Assembly (NCBI GenBank): GCA_014529385.2
Contig: CM043963.1
Span: 69,902,912-69,966,911 of the forward strand
DNA length: 64,000 nucleotides
DNA from: Adiantum capillus-veneris
Lineage: Eukaryota > Streptophyta > Polypodiopsida > Polypodiales > Pteridaceae
Direction of reading: 5' to 3'
Part shown: positions 9,180-18,505 of the stretch, piece by piece
Layout: each line of letters begins with the position of its first letter
Position numbering within the stretch: the stretch's first letter is position 1
The notes under the pieces: generated by a model
Seen by the model: only the letters and a program-made list of their open reading frames with translations
Told to the model about the DNA's origin: nothing
The model's database searches: none
Made by a program: the position numbers and the translations under genes

Positions 9180-10816
9180 ATTTCAAGTCTCTGCTTTTCC
9201 AATTCCGCGTTTGGGTATGTCATCCACCTCTGTTCTTGTGTTTGGTTGTTCTTTAACCTAGCTTCGTAAGCTCTCATCAGTGCGTCCAATGGTTCGTGTA
9301 CTTTGTCGACTAGCACTGATCCCCCTGAGCTTAAGCTCGTTGTTTCTTTGATACTCTTTTGTTTCGTTCTTTCCGGGCTCATCTCTCGTTTCCCGTTTTG
9401 ACTCTCAAGTTTTTCTAATCTAGCTTTAGTTTGCTTTAGTTCCTCAGCTAGAATAGCGTCTTCACGTTCTTTTCTCAACTTCATGCGTGCTTTTCTAGCT
9501 TTCCATGTGTTTTTCTGACTCCGCGGTCCTTGACTAACCACTTCAGTCGCTAACTTTCCATTCTCAGGTTCTCTAGTGGTTTTCTTAGCTTGAGCTCTAG
9601 TAACAACTTGCGTTGGTATCAGAGTTTCATTTTCAGACCCACTGCTGGTAGGAATAGTTTCTAGCATATTCAATGTCGTCTTTTGCACTTTGTTTGGATT
9701 CTTTGAACAATCCTCAATGAAGTGAGTAACCCCACACTCAGTGCAATAAGCGTTAATTCTAATGATTTCCGTATGTGGGCAAACATTCATCAGATGGTCA
9801 CCTCCACACTTGTAACAGGGTCCTAGTGCTGGTCTTGGTCCCATTTGATTCGTCCTTTGTGGATAGGATGGTCTTTGTCCTGTTAACCCTCCATGAGCTA
9901 TGAACATCAATGTTCTTGCGTCCAAATTGTATCTCTCTTCATCAGAAGCACTTGTAATTGTTGGTATTCCAACATTCCCAATCATGCCCCATGGTTCTGG
10001 TTGTTTGGGTTCTTCTGGTGGGTAATACATAGTTGGAGACACGTGTGCACCAGATTCTTCATAATAGGCTTGAACAGGCACTAAGGCTTGTTCTTCCTGA
10101 TTCTCTAAGGTTGGTGCATATCTAATGCCCACTAGTCTTGCTCCTGGTAAAGGTGGTTGTTGTCCCAATACCGGTTGCGGTCTTTCTACCCCCATAGGTC
10201 CTGGTACATTTCCCGTTGGGTATCGAGGTACAGGATGTATCTGAGGTGGTGCTAATTGAGCAGGAGGTGCATACTGGCGCTCCTTTACATACCCTTTGTT
10301 GTAATAACACTCCTCTGTTGGATGGTTTGTCCATTTTTGCTCAATCGCACACCATTTCAGTGGTTTTGGCAATGGTTTTTGGTATGGTGCCATCCTTTTT
10401 AGAGCATCTTCTATCATTTGCTCTACATTTGGCATGGTTGTTGTTTGAACATTCTTTTTAGTGGTAGTCTCTCTCACTACGGAGGAGGAGCTACTGGATG
10501 CAAAATCTGTATCCGCTGACACCTCTCCATAAACCGTACAGTTATCCACTAAGTACAATGCCTCTCTCGTTATTTGCTCGAAACTTGTACAAGCTTTCAA
10601 GTGCAAGTCCTTCTTGAGAGTGTCGTTCCTCAGTCCCTCAATAAAGAGAACAGATAGTCTGTCATCTTGTGGTCGTTCACGTACTGGACATCTCTCAATG
10701 TATTGTTTGAAGCGAAGTGAAGCTTCCTTCACCTTTTTCGTGTTCTCTCTGTTTAAAAGCATATATTTGTGAGACCGTATTGTGCTTAATCCCTCGTTTT
10801 GAGAATTCCTCAGCAA
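9122..10816 (-). CDS. gag: E1 Gag, C-terminal part (nucleocapsid)
   Basis: The first Met given (10816) is arbitrary: gag coding runs in from the overlapping frame at 11357-10695. The early part continues the capsid-type retrotransposon gag domain (conserved F-x-x-Y and R-P-x-x-x-x-L-x-x-x-F positions). Then come a Pro/Gln-rich linker and two zinc knuckles at about nt 9815-9700, C-Y-K-C-G-G-D-H-x4-C and C-T-E-C-x3-H-x4-C. Both have three residues instead of the usual four between the second Cys and His. A Lys/Arg/Glu-rich coiled region follows. The C terminus overlaps pol by 58 nt in the -1 direction. A frame change is needed near the A-run complementary to T at 10734-10738. Confidence 0.8.
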   Translation of the reverse strand: MLRNSQNEGLSTIRSHKYMLLNRENTKKVKEASLRFKQYIERCPVRERPQDDRLSVLFIEGLRNDTLKKDLHLKACTSFEQITREALYLVDNCTVYGEVSADTDFASSSSSSVVRETTTKKNVQTTTMPNVEQMIEDALKRMAPYQKPLPKPLKWCAIEQKWTNHPTEECYYNKGYVKERQYAPPAQLAPPQIHPVPRYPTGNVPGPMGVERPQPVLGQQPPLPGARLVGIRYAPTLENQEEQALVPVQAYYEESGAHVSPTMYYPPEEPKQPEPWGMIGNVGIPTITSASDEERYNLDARTLMFIAHGGLTGQRPSYPQRTNQMGPRPALGPCYKCGGDHLMNVCPHTEIIRINAYCTECGVTHFIEDCSKNPNKVQKTTLNMLETIPTSSGSENETLIPTQVVTRAQAKKTTREPENGKLATEVVSQGPRSQKNTWKARKARMKLRKEREDAILAEELKQTKARLEKLESQNGKREMSPERTKQKSIKETTSLSSGGSVLVDKVHEPLDALMRAYEARLKNNQTQEQRWMTYPNAELEKQRLEMCQRMIETAQALLEPPKKQ

Positions 10817-11357
10817 ACTCTCTTAGCAAATGGTCAATGTCATGGAATCCCCCTATGTTCATTGGTTGAAACCATGTCAATGCAGTACCTTCTAGAGTAA
10901 GACCAAATCCCTCGTATTGTGTATGGAAATCTGTTATCTGCTCAGCTCTTAAGACTTGCTTAAAGAGTGACACATGTGCATACGGATCTCCTGAACCACC
11001 ATACTTCTTTGGCATACACTTGGCTACTTGAGATGGTCTCATACGTCTATGATCTGCTACCAATCTCATTGCTCCTGTGTCTCGGCTAAAGCTTTCTCTA
11101 GCATCATGGACTTCATGGGTTACCCTTGTCGGTTCCTCTGCCCTGAATCTACTACTGGGAGGTAAATGTGATGGTTCCGCTTCAAACCTTGGACCTGGAG
11201 TGGTATAGGTGGGGATTGGAACTGCACTACCTCGATTCGTCTCCATTGACTCTCTGGAATGTAATGATCCCATTGGTCCGAGCTTCGAGTCCCAAGGTTG
11301 ACTGAAAGAGTCAGCAACCTGAGTTCTTTGTCCTCCTGTTGTCATTGAGTTTTGCAC
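10695..11357 (-). CDS. gag: E1 Gag, N-terminal part (matrix/capsid), frameshifted into next ORF
   Basis: 220 codons. The N-terminal 100 residues are low complexity; residues about 105-210 match the plant retrotransposon gag domain (W-F near the middle of the domain and a L-x-x-x-F-x-x-x-F block). In the last residues it slides out of the conserved frame at a run of five A (sense; T at 10734-10738), and the gag domain continues in the ORF ending at 9122. A one-base indel in that run is the simplest cause; programmed slippage is less likely. The start at 11357 overlaps ORF0 by 16 nt, and the ORF0 stop shares bases with a second in-frame Met (ATGA). Gag would form the virus-like particle. Confidence 0.75.
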   Translation of the reverse strand: MQNSMTTGGQRTQVADSFSQPWDSKLGPMGSLHSRESMETNRGSAVPIPTYTTPGPRFEAEPSHLPPSSRFRAEEPTRVTHEVHDARESFSRDTGAMRLVADHRRMRPSQVAKCMPKKYGGSGDPYAHVSLFKQVLRAEQITDFHTQYEGFGLTLEGTALTWFQPMNIGGFHDIDHLLREFAEEFSKRGIKHNTVSQIYAFKQREHEKGEGSFTSLQTIH

Positions 11358-12235
11358 TCCATTGTTGGTGCTGGTCTATGTGAGCTAGAAGTAACATAAT
11401 ACTGATGTAGTGGTCCCCCAAAGTATGTATATCCTTCTAATTCTTTCTTGCCCATTGTTGAGTATTGCCTGCCATACTTATCGTAAGCGGCAATTTTCAC
11501 TTCCGATCCCTCTGTGTAGGTAAAGACATAGAGTCTTTTTTGGTCTGTCAACTCTCCGGTGTAGGGTTCTTCACATCTATAATAGAGATCTTGCTCCCCA
11601 TTATTATATTTGTATAGCCCCACATAGATGTTATCAGTGTTGATCCTTGTAGTTTCATTCTCTCTTCTTAACCTCGCATTAGGGAAGTTCATTATTGGTG
11701 CTTTCTCCTCGAGTTCTTCATCTATTTTGGCTTTGGTGCCCATCAATCCCCACTTGTCCACAATGTTAGGGTTTAGGACTACCAAGTACATGGTACCCTC
11801 GTCATCTAGATATCTATCTCCGCTATAGCTCACAGGCACTAAGTCCTTGAACTCACTAGGTCTATCTTCTATCTTTACACAATAGCGGTCCATTCCATCT
11901 TTGTAGATCTTGGCACCTTGCTCATTGTCGTACTGGTATTTTATGAACAATAGCTTCATTGTGGCGGAAGGGTTTGATGATCCTGCTGCCATATTTTCTC
12001 TGTTGTTCTTGTTCGAGTGTTCGGTGAAAATCTCGTAAGATCTCTCCGAAGAAGTATCAGAAACACTTCCTTCAAAGATCGGCTCTAATGGTTGCACCCA
12101 ACTTTGGTTTACACTTCCCTCGGTTGATATGACACTTGCTGGTTCCCCTTGTTTTGGTTGATTATTCCGGAGATTCCTGCCCGATCTCAAATTCATCAAT
12201 TCCCCTAAAGGACTGTAACTTTTCCGTCTCGGCAA
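11342..12235 (-). CDS. E1 ORF0, extra protein upstream of gag, function unknown
   Basis: 297 codons, uninterrupted, starting about 130 nt after the last leader palindrome in sense direction. The N terminus contains L-R-S-G-R, a short motif often seen near the start of plant Ty3 gag proteins. Residues 30-90 are Ser/Glu-rich. Residues 90-280 are a compact, aromatic- and charge-rich stretch with many Tyr (for example repeated K-Y/Y-D/Y-N pairs), no Cys/His finger and no membrane segment. I do not recognise a family. It lies in the +1 frame relative to the first gag ORF and overlaps it by 16 nt with an ATGA junction, which would suit termination-reinitiation. It could be a separate RNA-binding or packaging factor, or a detached matrix-like domain. 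Confidence 0.65.
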   Translation of the reverse strand: MPRRKSYSPLGELMNLRSGRNLRNNQPKQGEPASVISTEGSVNQSWVQPLEPIFEGSVSDTSSERSYEIFTEHSNKNNRENMAAGSSNPSATMKLLFIKYQYDNEQGAKIYKDGMDRYCVKIEDRPSEFKDLVPVSYSGDRYLDDEGTMYLVVLNPNIVDKWGLMGTKAKIDEELEEKAPIMNFPNARLRRENETTRINTDNIYVGLYKYNNGEQDLYYRCEEPYTGELTDQKRLYVFTYTEGSEVKIAAYDKYGRQYSTMGKKELEGYTYFGGPLHQYYVTSSSHRPAPTMECKTQ

Positions 12236-13603
12236 TTTGTTTTCCCCAAGTTTTTGTGGTCAGAATTGATCCAAACTGATTGATACTTGGTCAATTGTTT
12301 AATCTTGTCAGTTGGACAACTTCTGTTTCATCAAGTGAGAATTTTGTTACTGTTATGCTGAAAAAGACATTATACGCGTATGATGTCTTTTTTCACAGAA
12401 TTTGACTATTTTGGTTATGCTCACTCTCAGTGGCCCCTTTATGCTCTGTTCACTCACAAAATTCAGTTTGAACTCTGTTTGAGCAAGTTATGGCTAATTT
12501 AGGCTTTTCTTGGCAATTTTCCGCTTTTGACTTGTTTTTGGGTCAATTGTGATCCAAATGGGATGAAACTTGAAATATAACCTCTAGACAGCTATTACAA
12601 TGGATCTGTGTTAGCAAAGTATCAAAATATGTCCAAAATTAGGTCAAAGACATCATACGCGTATGATGTCTTTTTCATCAATTTGGGTCCAAACTTGATA
12701 TTTATGCTTCTACAGTGCCTGTAACAATCTTGTCAGGTCAGATATCAAAAATAAGCAGTGGATGTGCCAAAAGACATTATACGCGTATGATGTCTTTTGT
12801 CCCAGATTTTGACTATTTTTGGTTTTAAGCCTTCTCCAATGTTTATAATTGAGTTTCAAGTGTTTTTGTCAGGTTTGAATGTAAAAACAAGATTTGAATC
12901 CAAAATTTCCTATTCTTTGCGTTTCTTGGACTCCGACTTGTCTTTTTGGATTTCTTTGAGTGTTAATGCTCTTGTTTTAAGTTGATCTTAGGGTAAAACC
13001 CCCCTTCGGAACACTCTGGCAATGTCAAATTTTCAATTTTAGTCTCTGTTTAGGTCCTAAGACATCATACGCGTATGATGTCTAAAGTTGCAGATTTCTA
13101 GTTTTTCAGCACAGAACTCTCCCAATAGCTCTTTTAAGTGCTCAGCAACAATCAGTTACACAGAAAATTTTTCTGAACTTTGTTTATTGCATATTCCACT
13201 ACCAAAGCGACTTTTTCAGTGATCTAACATGCAATCAAACACATCAAGCAAATAGAACACCAATTGATAGCTCTAGATCAGGATCAAATCAGGCCCTACC
13301 TAAGCTACTTCTAATCATAAAATGGATTTTTTGCAATTGAAAATATAAAGAGATTTACTACCACACAAGGAGTAGCAAATGCTTTTTATGTCAACAACCA
13401 CTTAAACACCATCAAAAACAATCTAATCTAAGCTAAACTAAAAATACTGTCAACACGGAAGACCCAGGAATACCCCACTTCCTAGTATCTCTCGAGACCT
13501 TCGGAGTCCACCACTCCTAGATCTTTTCTAACTAAAGTATACAAAGTAGTTTATACGACTCACCTCGTAGGATTAGTCTAAGGTCACCTACTTAGGGCTC
13601 TCG
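12236..13603 (-). other. E1 5' leader
   Basis: About 1.37 kb between primer site and ORF0 with no ORF of note. It contains the palindrome array and an AT-rich 13100-13450 stretch. In sense direction the segment just after the primer site (13600-13440) has short matches to the equivalent part of E2 (57490-57660), including a GGTGAGT and a GGAGTCCGAA/GGACTCCGAA block. Confidence 0.7.
12365..13083. repeat. Array of four 24-bp palindromes (E1 5' leader)
   Basis: Copies at 12365-12388, 12648-12671, 12772-12795 and 13060-13083, the same palindrome as at 223-950. The copies at 12648 and 13060 are perfect; those at 12365 and 12772 share the same C-to-T change at position 7. Steps are 283, 124 and 288 bp. 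In sense direction the first copy begins 538 bp after the start of the primer binding site. Flanks of 358 and 12648 share about 14 bp beyond the palindrome, and those of 12365 and 12772 share a further diverged stretch, so the copies descend from longer units of which only the palindrome stayed conserved. Confidence 0.97.
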
Positions 13604-13621
13604 TCCCCGGCAGCGGCGCCA
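13604..13621 (-). other. E1 primer binding site (tRNA-Asp type)
   Basis: On the minus strand this reads TGGCGCCGCTGCCGGGGA, complementary to the 3' end of plant tRNA-Asp as used by Athila and Tat elements. It lies 2 nt (AA) from the LTR end that starts with TG at 13624 on the plus strand. It fixes the orientation of E1 and marks where minus-strand DNA synthesis starts. Confidence 0.9.
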
Positions 13622-13623
13622 AA

Positions 13624-14625
13624 TGTTAAGGCGGTTACGCCGCTAGCGGAAGCTAAATAGCGAGAACTCAACCAACAACAGAATTTGTCAGACGAGGACG
13701 AAGCTTGACCCGCAGGCGCATGGAAACAACTAGGTGGGTGTCAAATCACCTACTCGACCTTCTAATGACAATCACTACTAAGGAAATCAAATCTAAGTTC
13801 TAAAATACGCAAGTGACTGAAATCCGTACTACGAACGAATGCTATACGAAACAGGATCTAGAATCATTGAATCGATCTCAAACTCAAGGGGAAGTCTATA
13901 CACTAGGTAAGAACAACACCCTAAAGACTTGAACTGCAAAATCAACCTATAACCACTCCGTGCGGCAAACGCGTATGAAGACAGGCCGAAAAATACAGGT
14001 GACCGAAACTTGACCCCGATGGTACTAATGTGTAGCTCTACTCGTTGTGGTTCTATAGATATGCTGCACGCTCTATTCCGACACACGAGTTGGAAGAAAA
14101 CTCACACCGAAGCTCGTAGGAACTTACCACACATAGAAGCCGATAGCGCGCACTCTTGGTATCTGTGCGTAGCTCTCACCGTTGCTAACACAATGGCGGT
14201 GTCGCTTCTCCAATGGCGGCCCCGTAGCTCGCGTAGCAAGAAGATAAGACTCTCTCTCTCTCTCTCTCTCTCTCTCAGACACAGTCACGGCGCTCAAAAA
14301 CTCACTTTGATTAAAATTGAATCCCTTCTTAGGTTACAAAACTTTGGCTTATATACCTCAGCCTGGAGGTGAGAACATCTCTAATTATTTACATCAACAG
14401 GTGAAATTACTTCGGGATTACAAGCTGGAAACTCAATTGAGTCCCGTTACTTAATGAATGGCTCAAATCAAAATTAATGTCGGAAAGACATTTATTACAA
14501 TCAATGGTTACAAAATGATGGGTGTGAGCAAAAATGCGGGTGTGATCCTCTGCTGGCTCAACAGGGCCACATACGGTGGAGAAACCAGGTTCGTCCACTT
14601 TCTCATCAAATGAAGATATAACTCA
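13624..14625 (-). repeat. E1 5' LTR
   Basis: The inner edge is set by the TG at 13624 next to the primer site. The outer edge is tentative: copia integrase-RT linker sequence is recognisable from about 14640, and a CA lies at 14624-14625. A CA at 14399 is an alternative, but it would leave almost no U3 before the TATA-like box. A CT-repeat run lies at 14251-14277. The partner LTR is outside the window, so length and divergence cannot be checked. Confidence 0.6.
14349..14357 (-). promoter_or_regulatory. TATA-like box in E1 LTR
   Basis: The minus strand reads GGTATATAA. Its position inside the LTR, upstream of the CT run and the primer site, suits the U3 promoter of E1. No transcript data are available here. 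Confidence 0.45.
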
Positions 14626-14806
14626 CCATGTGCCAAACCAAATTCAGGTAAAAAATCAAGAGGAGGAGTTGTTCAATGATGACAACTCAAATAAATCTAA
14701 CCAACATGTTGCAGCATCATAGGAAACACCACTACCAAAGTGGTCTCAACAGCATTTTGATGCTCTAAACCCTCAAGTTCACAATTCTCATGAAGAGGAG
14801 GGGGGT

Positions 14807-15290
14807 TTGCGACGATCAAAGAGAATAGAGGAGCAAAGGAGAGCCTCTGAACACATCGTCAACATGGCTCTCATGACAGAAATTGTGGGCTCTGTGAAGG
14901 AGCCAACCTCCGTCAACAAGGCCATGGATGATCCAAAGTGGAAGGAAGTGATGCAGTCTGAGTACGACAGCATCACAAAGAATGACACTTGGGAAGTAGT
15001 GGATCGGCCTTCAAAGAAGAAAGTCATCGGCACAAAATGGGTGTACAAGCTCAAGCATAAAGCTGATGTCTCTTTGCAAAAGTACAAAGTTAGGTTAGTA
15101 GCACAAGGATTCTCTCAAGTTGAAGGGTTTGATGTTAGTGACACCTTCGCTCCCACAGCTCGAATGACAACTATTCATCTTGTACTTGCTCTTGCTGCTA
15201 TCTATTTATGGGTTGTTTACCAAATGGATGTTGTGTCTGCATTGTTGAATGGAATTCTCAAGGAGGAGGTATATATTGAGCAATGACCAT
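14807..15290 (+). pseudogene. copia reverse transcriptase, N-terminal half
   Basis: About 160 codons of the copia-type RT domain: the linker, W-x-x-V then the K-W-V-Y-K-L-K block, K-V-R-L-V-A-Q-G-F and the Y-Q-M-D-V-x-x-A-L-L-N-G block. It terminates soon after E-V-Y-I-E-Q, where the active copy would continue; 15290-15345 holds out-of-frame remnants of the following part, so there are a stop and deletions. Confidence 0.85.
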
Positions 15291-15348
15291 GGTTTGAGCA
15301 GATTGAAGAAGGCTTTATATGGCCTAAAACAGTCTCCGAGAGCATGGT

Positions 15349-16380
15349 ATGTCAGAATTAATATGTTTTAAAAAAATTGTCTTTAGAAGAAGTGCTTCTG
15401 AAGAAAATTTATATGTGCTTAGAGAAAATGGAAAACAAGTCATTATTATCTTGTATGTCGATGACTTGATAATCACAGGTGACCACAAAGAGCTCATCCA
15501 ACAAACTCATGAGAGTTTGAGTTTTGAATTCACAATGAAAGACTTAGGTTTGTTGCATTACTGTTTGGGGATTGAGGTTTGGAAATCCTCAAAAGGTATC
15601 TTCATCTCTCAACAAAAGTATGCAACAGAAATCCTAAAATCTTTTGGCATGATGGATTGCAAATGCAAACCTCTCCATGGAAGATTCTTCTTCTTTAGTC
15701 GACATTAAAAAGTATAGAAAACTTGTGGGAAGATTAATTTTCTTGTGCAACACTAGGCCAGATACATCTTTTGGAGTAGGTTTTTTAAGCAGGTTTTCCA
15801 ACCAACCAAGAGAATCTCATTGGAAGGCAGATATGCGAGTTCTTAAGTACATCAAAGGTACTTTGGGCCATGGCATTTCCTATGGCATTGGCACAAACAC
15901 TCTTAGTGGGTATTATGACTCCGATTCAGCAGGAGATTGTGACTCTAGAAAGTCAGTTTCTGGATTTTGTTTCTCACTTGGTTCTGGAGTGTTTTCTTGG
16001 ATCAGCAAGAAGCATCCAACCGTCGCTCTTTCTTCAACGGAAGCAGAGTATAAAGTTGCTTGTTTTGCAACTTATAAAGTAGGCTAAGGCGAGTCCTCAT
16101 GGACTTAGGTGTTTCTCTTCATTCAGCAACAACACTTCAATGCGACAACCAGAGTTTCATGGCGATTGCCAAGAACCCCATCTTCCATGCACGCACAAAG
16201 CATATTGAGGTTTAGTATCATTATGTTCGAGAGCTAATTGATGATGAAATTGTGGATCTAGAGTATTGTCCTACTGAAGATAATTGTGCAGATATCTTCA
16301 CCAAAGCTCTAGGGAAGACCAATTACTTCGACATCTTCATAAACTTGGAGTTGTCACACGACCAACATAGAGCATCTTCG
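15349..16380 (+). pseudogene. copia RT C-terminal half and RNase H, broken
   Basis: 15349-15700 carries the RT active site Y-V-D-D followed by the M-K-D-L-G-x-L-x-Y-x-L-G-I block. The frame shifts near 15680, and 15677-16087 continues with the Y-R-x-x-V-G-x-L block and RNase H (S-G-Y-Y-D-S-D, S-S-T-E-A-E-Y). 16088-16380 contains, in pieces with a stop near 16213, the C-D-N-Q and A-D-I-F-T-K-A-L blocks of the RNase H end. It cannot encode a working enzyme. Confidence 0.85.
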
Positions 16381-16398
16381 GGTGTTCATTGAGGGGGG

Positions 16399-17167
16399 TG
16401 TTGGTATACTTGCAATGCCCAACTCTTTGAGTTTTGCCACCACCATATATGCTGCACAGTTTGTAAGGCCCCCATATGAGAAGAAGCCAATGGTGCACAT
16501 ATATTTGGTGGATTCCAGCTTTGCACGCTGATGAGATCTCTATTTGTGATCGTGGATGGTACAGAGAAATTCAGGGCCAACTTTGGGGGCCTCGGGGATG
16601 GAAGCCCTCGAGACTTTTTATTCCTTTTTTTGGAATATTCCTTTTCATCGAAATATCTTGGCCGGACGACGGCCGAAAGACAATCGGAAAATGGCCGTCC
16701 ACTAGTGGCCGGTGGTCCGTGGTCTTTGGCCGATGGCCGGATTTCCTTAGCCGGTGGCTGAGTTCTACGAGGACTTGTCTACCCAAAAGCGGCTGGCTAT
16801 GCATGGGCGCATGGGAGACTCCTACTTGGACTTGACTATCTAAGGGCGGCTACACATGGGCCTTTAGAGGCTCCCTTACATCTATATAAGGAAGCCTTCT
16901 CATGAGTAATTCGGTAGAATGGTGTGCACACTTGACGCACACACAACACATCCTTGTGTAATGATTGTTAGTCCCTTGTATTCCTACTTGCTCTAATTGT
17001 CTAAATCGCCATCTAAGCTCTACCTTGAGAGCACATGGGTGGATGATGCCATCACTTTGTAATAGTGTGCTAATTTAAAGTTTTTGATTTGCCACAATCT
17101 ACTTTGCATTGTATCTCTCTCTACTCTCCTTGCTACTAGATCCTTATTGTATTGCGCATTTCTTACA
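16399..17167 (+). repeat. copia 3' LTR
   Basis: Starts TGTTGG directly after the purine tract GAGGGGGG at 16391-16398, the normal PPT-LTR junction, and ends TTACA at 17167. A TATA box (CTATATAAGG) lies at about 16881-16890. No partner LTR is in the window, so the right edge rests on the TGT...ACA rule only. Confidence 0.7.
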
Positions 17168-17304
17168 CCTGGTCCCTTATTGAGATAAGTCTAGCATCAC
17201 ACATATTAATATGCTATCCCTTGGTCTCTAAATCTCCCCATTTTAAATGGCCAATTTTAGATGAGAAAATCATTTGAAAAAGTTAGATATTAAATTTTAT
17301 GACA
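17168..17304 (-). repeat. LTR-X fragment (5' end of the LTR)
   Basis: On the minus strand this begins TGTCATAAAATTTAATATCT at 17304 and then a hairpin-forming block. The same block occurs at 54980-55050 (plus) and 40181-40250 (minus). Only about 137 bp of the roughly 1.6-kb LTR is present. The following 17305-17451 shows nothing recognisable. Confidence 0.65.
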
Positions 17305-17451
17305 TTTCCTCTCTCTTGAAATCATAGTCATCCTCGTCTATGAGGTAGGGAAGATAAAGCATAGTCATTAGTCCATGGTTTCTTAGTGGGTAGAGGATCC
17401 CTTTTTACCCAGCGACATCTTTCCAAAATGGATAACTAGTCCATTTGTTGC

Positions 17452-18437
17452 TGATGGCCAATTTTTGAAAATCAAAGAAAAAACACTTATTTTTCCTCTG
17501 TTGGAGCCTTGGCGACACTGTTGGAAGGCTCGGCACTGCCTAGTAAACCTCACGACACCTCTGCGGGCATGGCACACCCCCCCCCCCCCCTTTCGATTGG
17601 CCGGCCTTATCACCCTCAGGTCCCTGCTTGTCTATACCCCAGCCTAGCCGGCCGCCCTCGGTTTCGGATACCCTTGCACTCTTCCCCCATAGTTTATTCC
17701 CCCCCCCCCCCCCCCGGTGGGCATCGGATGAAATAACCCCCCCCCCCCCCCCCCCTCTCTCTCTCTCATTTTACCTAGATACCTCTCTCCTCTCACCCAA
17801 ACCCCCCCCCCCCCCTACCGGCCACCCTCGGCAGGCGCAAGCCTCAAGCACTCACCACGACCCCTCTCTCGTTTTCCCTCTCGCGCTCCCTCTGTGTCGA
17901 GCCGCATGTGAACTCCCGCTCTCCCATATTCTTAACCACACCCCCGCCACCCTCTCATTCCCCCTCCCTTGGCTCGCTTATATTCTCCCCCCCCCCCCCC
18001 CCCCCCCCCCGCCCCCCCCCCCTCTTCCCCACCCGCTCACCTCACCCTCCCCTCGGCTTCATTACCCCCCCCCCACCCCCTTGGCCCGCTATCCCCACCC
18101 TCTTTCTCCTCCCCCCACACCATTGACTTCTCCCCCTCCTCTCATCCTTGAGACACCATGCAAGACAGAGAATAGGACAACGCCCCCCCCCCCCCCCCCC
18201 CCCTCACACACTCTCTTCCCCCCCCATGGTGGGCACCCGCCATGGAGCCCACTCTCCCTCCACACCACACACTCACTCACCCTCACCCTCTCACACCCTC
18301 ATCCTCTCCCCCACTCACCACCCCCCAATCCCCTCTCCCTCTCTCGCGCTCTGTTCGGCTCCACCCTGCCCGGAATCCCTCTCCGCCTGTAGAAGGCGCA
18401 GCGCACAACTCTTTTCTCTCTCTCTCTCTCTCTCTCC

Positions 18438-18505
<68 letters not shown>

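Larger units (their letters stand above)
1..14625 (-). mobile_element. E1: Ty3/gypsy LTR retrotransposon, tRNA-Asp primed, 3' end outside window
   Basis: Read on the minus strand the order is 5' LTR (about 14625-13624), primer site (13621-13604), leader with palindromes, ORF0, gag, pol (protease, RT, RNase H, integrase), a second protease block, a Trp/Lys repeat block and a long 3' non-coding region. RNase H before integrase defines Ty3/gypsy. The primer site matches the 3' end of tRNA-Asp, as in plant Athila/Tat elements, and no chromodomain is visible after integrase. No sequence matching the 5' LTR occurs between 1 and 2594, so the 3' LTR lies left of position 1. Coding frames are unusually well kept compared with other elements here, which suggests a younger insertion. 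It interrupts the copia fragment that starts at about 14640. The right LTR edge is uncertain by tens of bases. Confidence 0.85.
14640..17167 (+). mobile_element. Ty1/copia element, 3' half (RT, RNase H, LTR)
   Basis: The segment starts in the linker between integrase and reverse transcriptase and runs to a complete-looking 3' LTR. Gag, protease, integrase and 5' LTR are absent. E1 abuts it at about 14625, so E1 either inserted into this element or replaced its 5' half. Stops and frameshifts are frequent. Confidence 0.85.
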
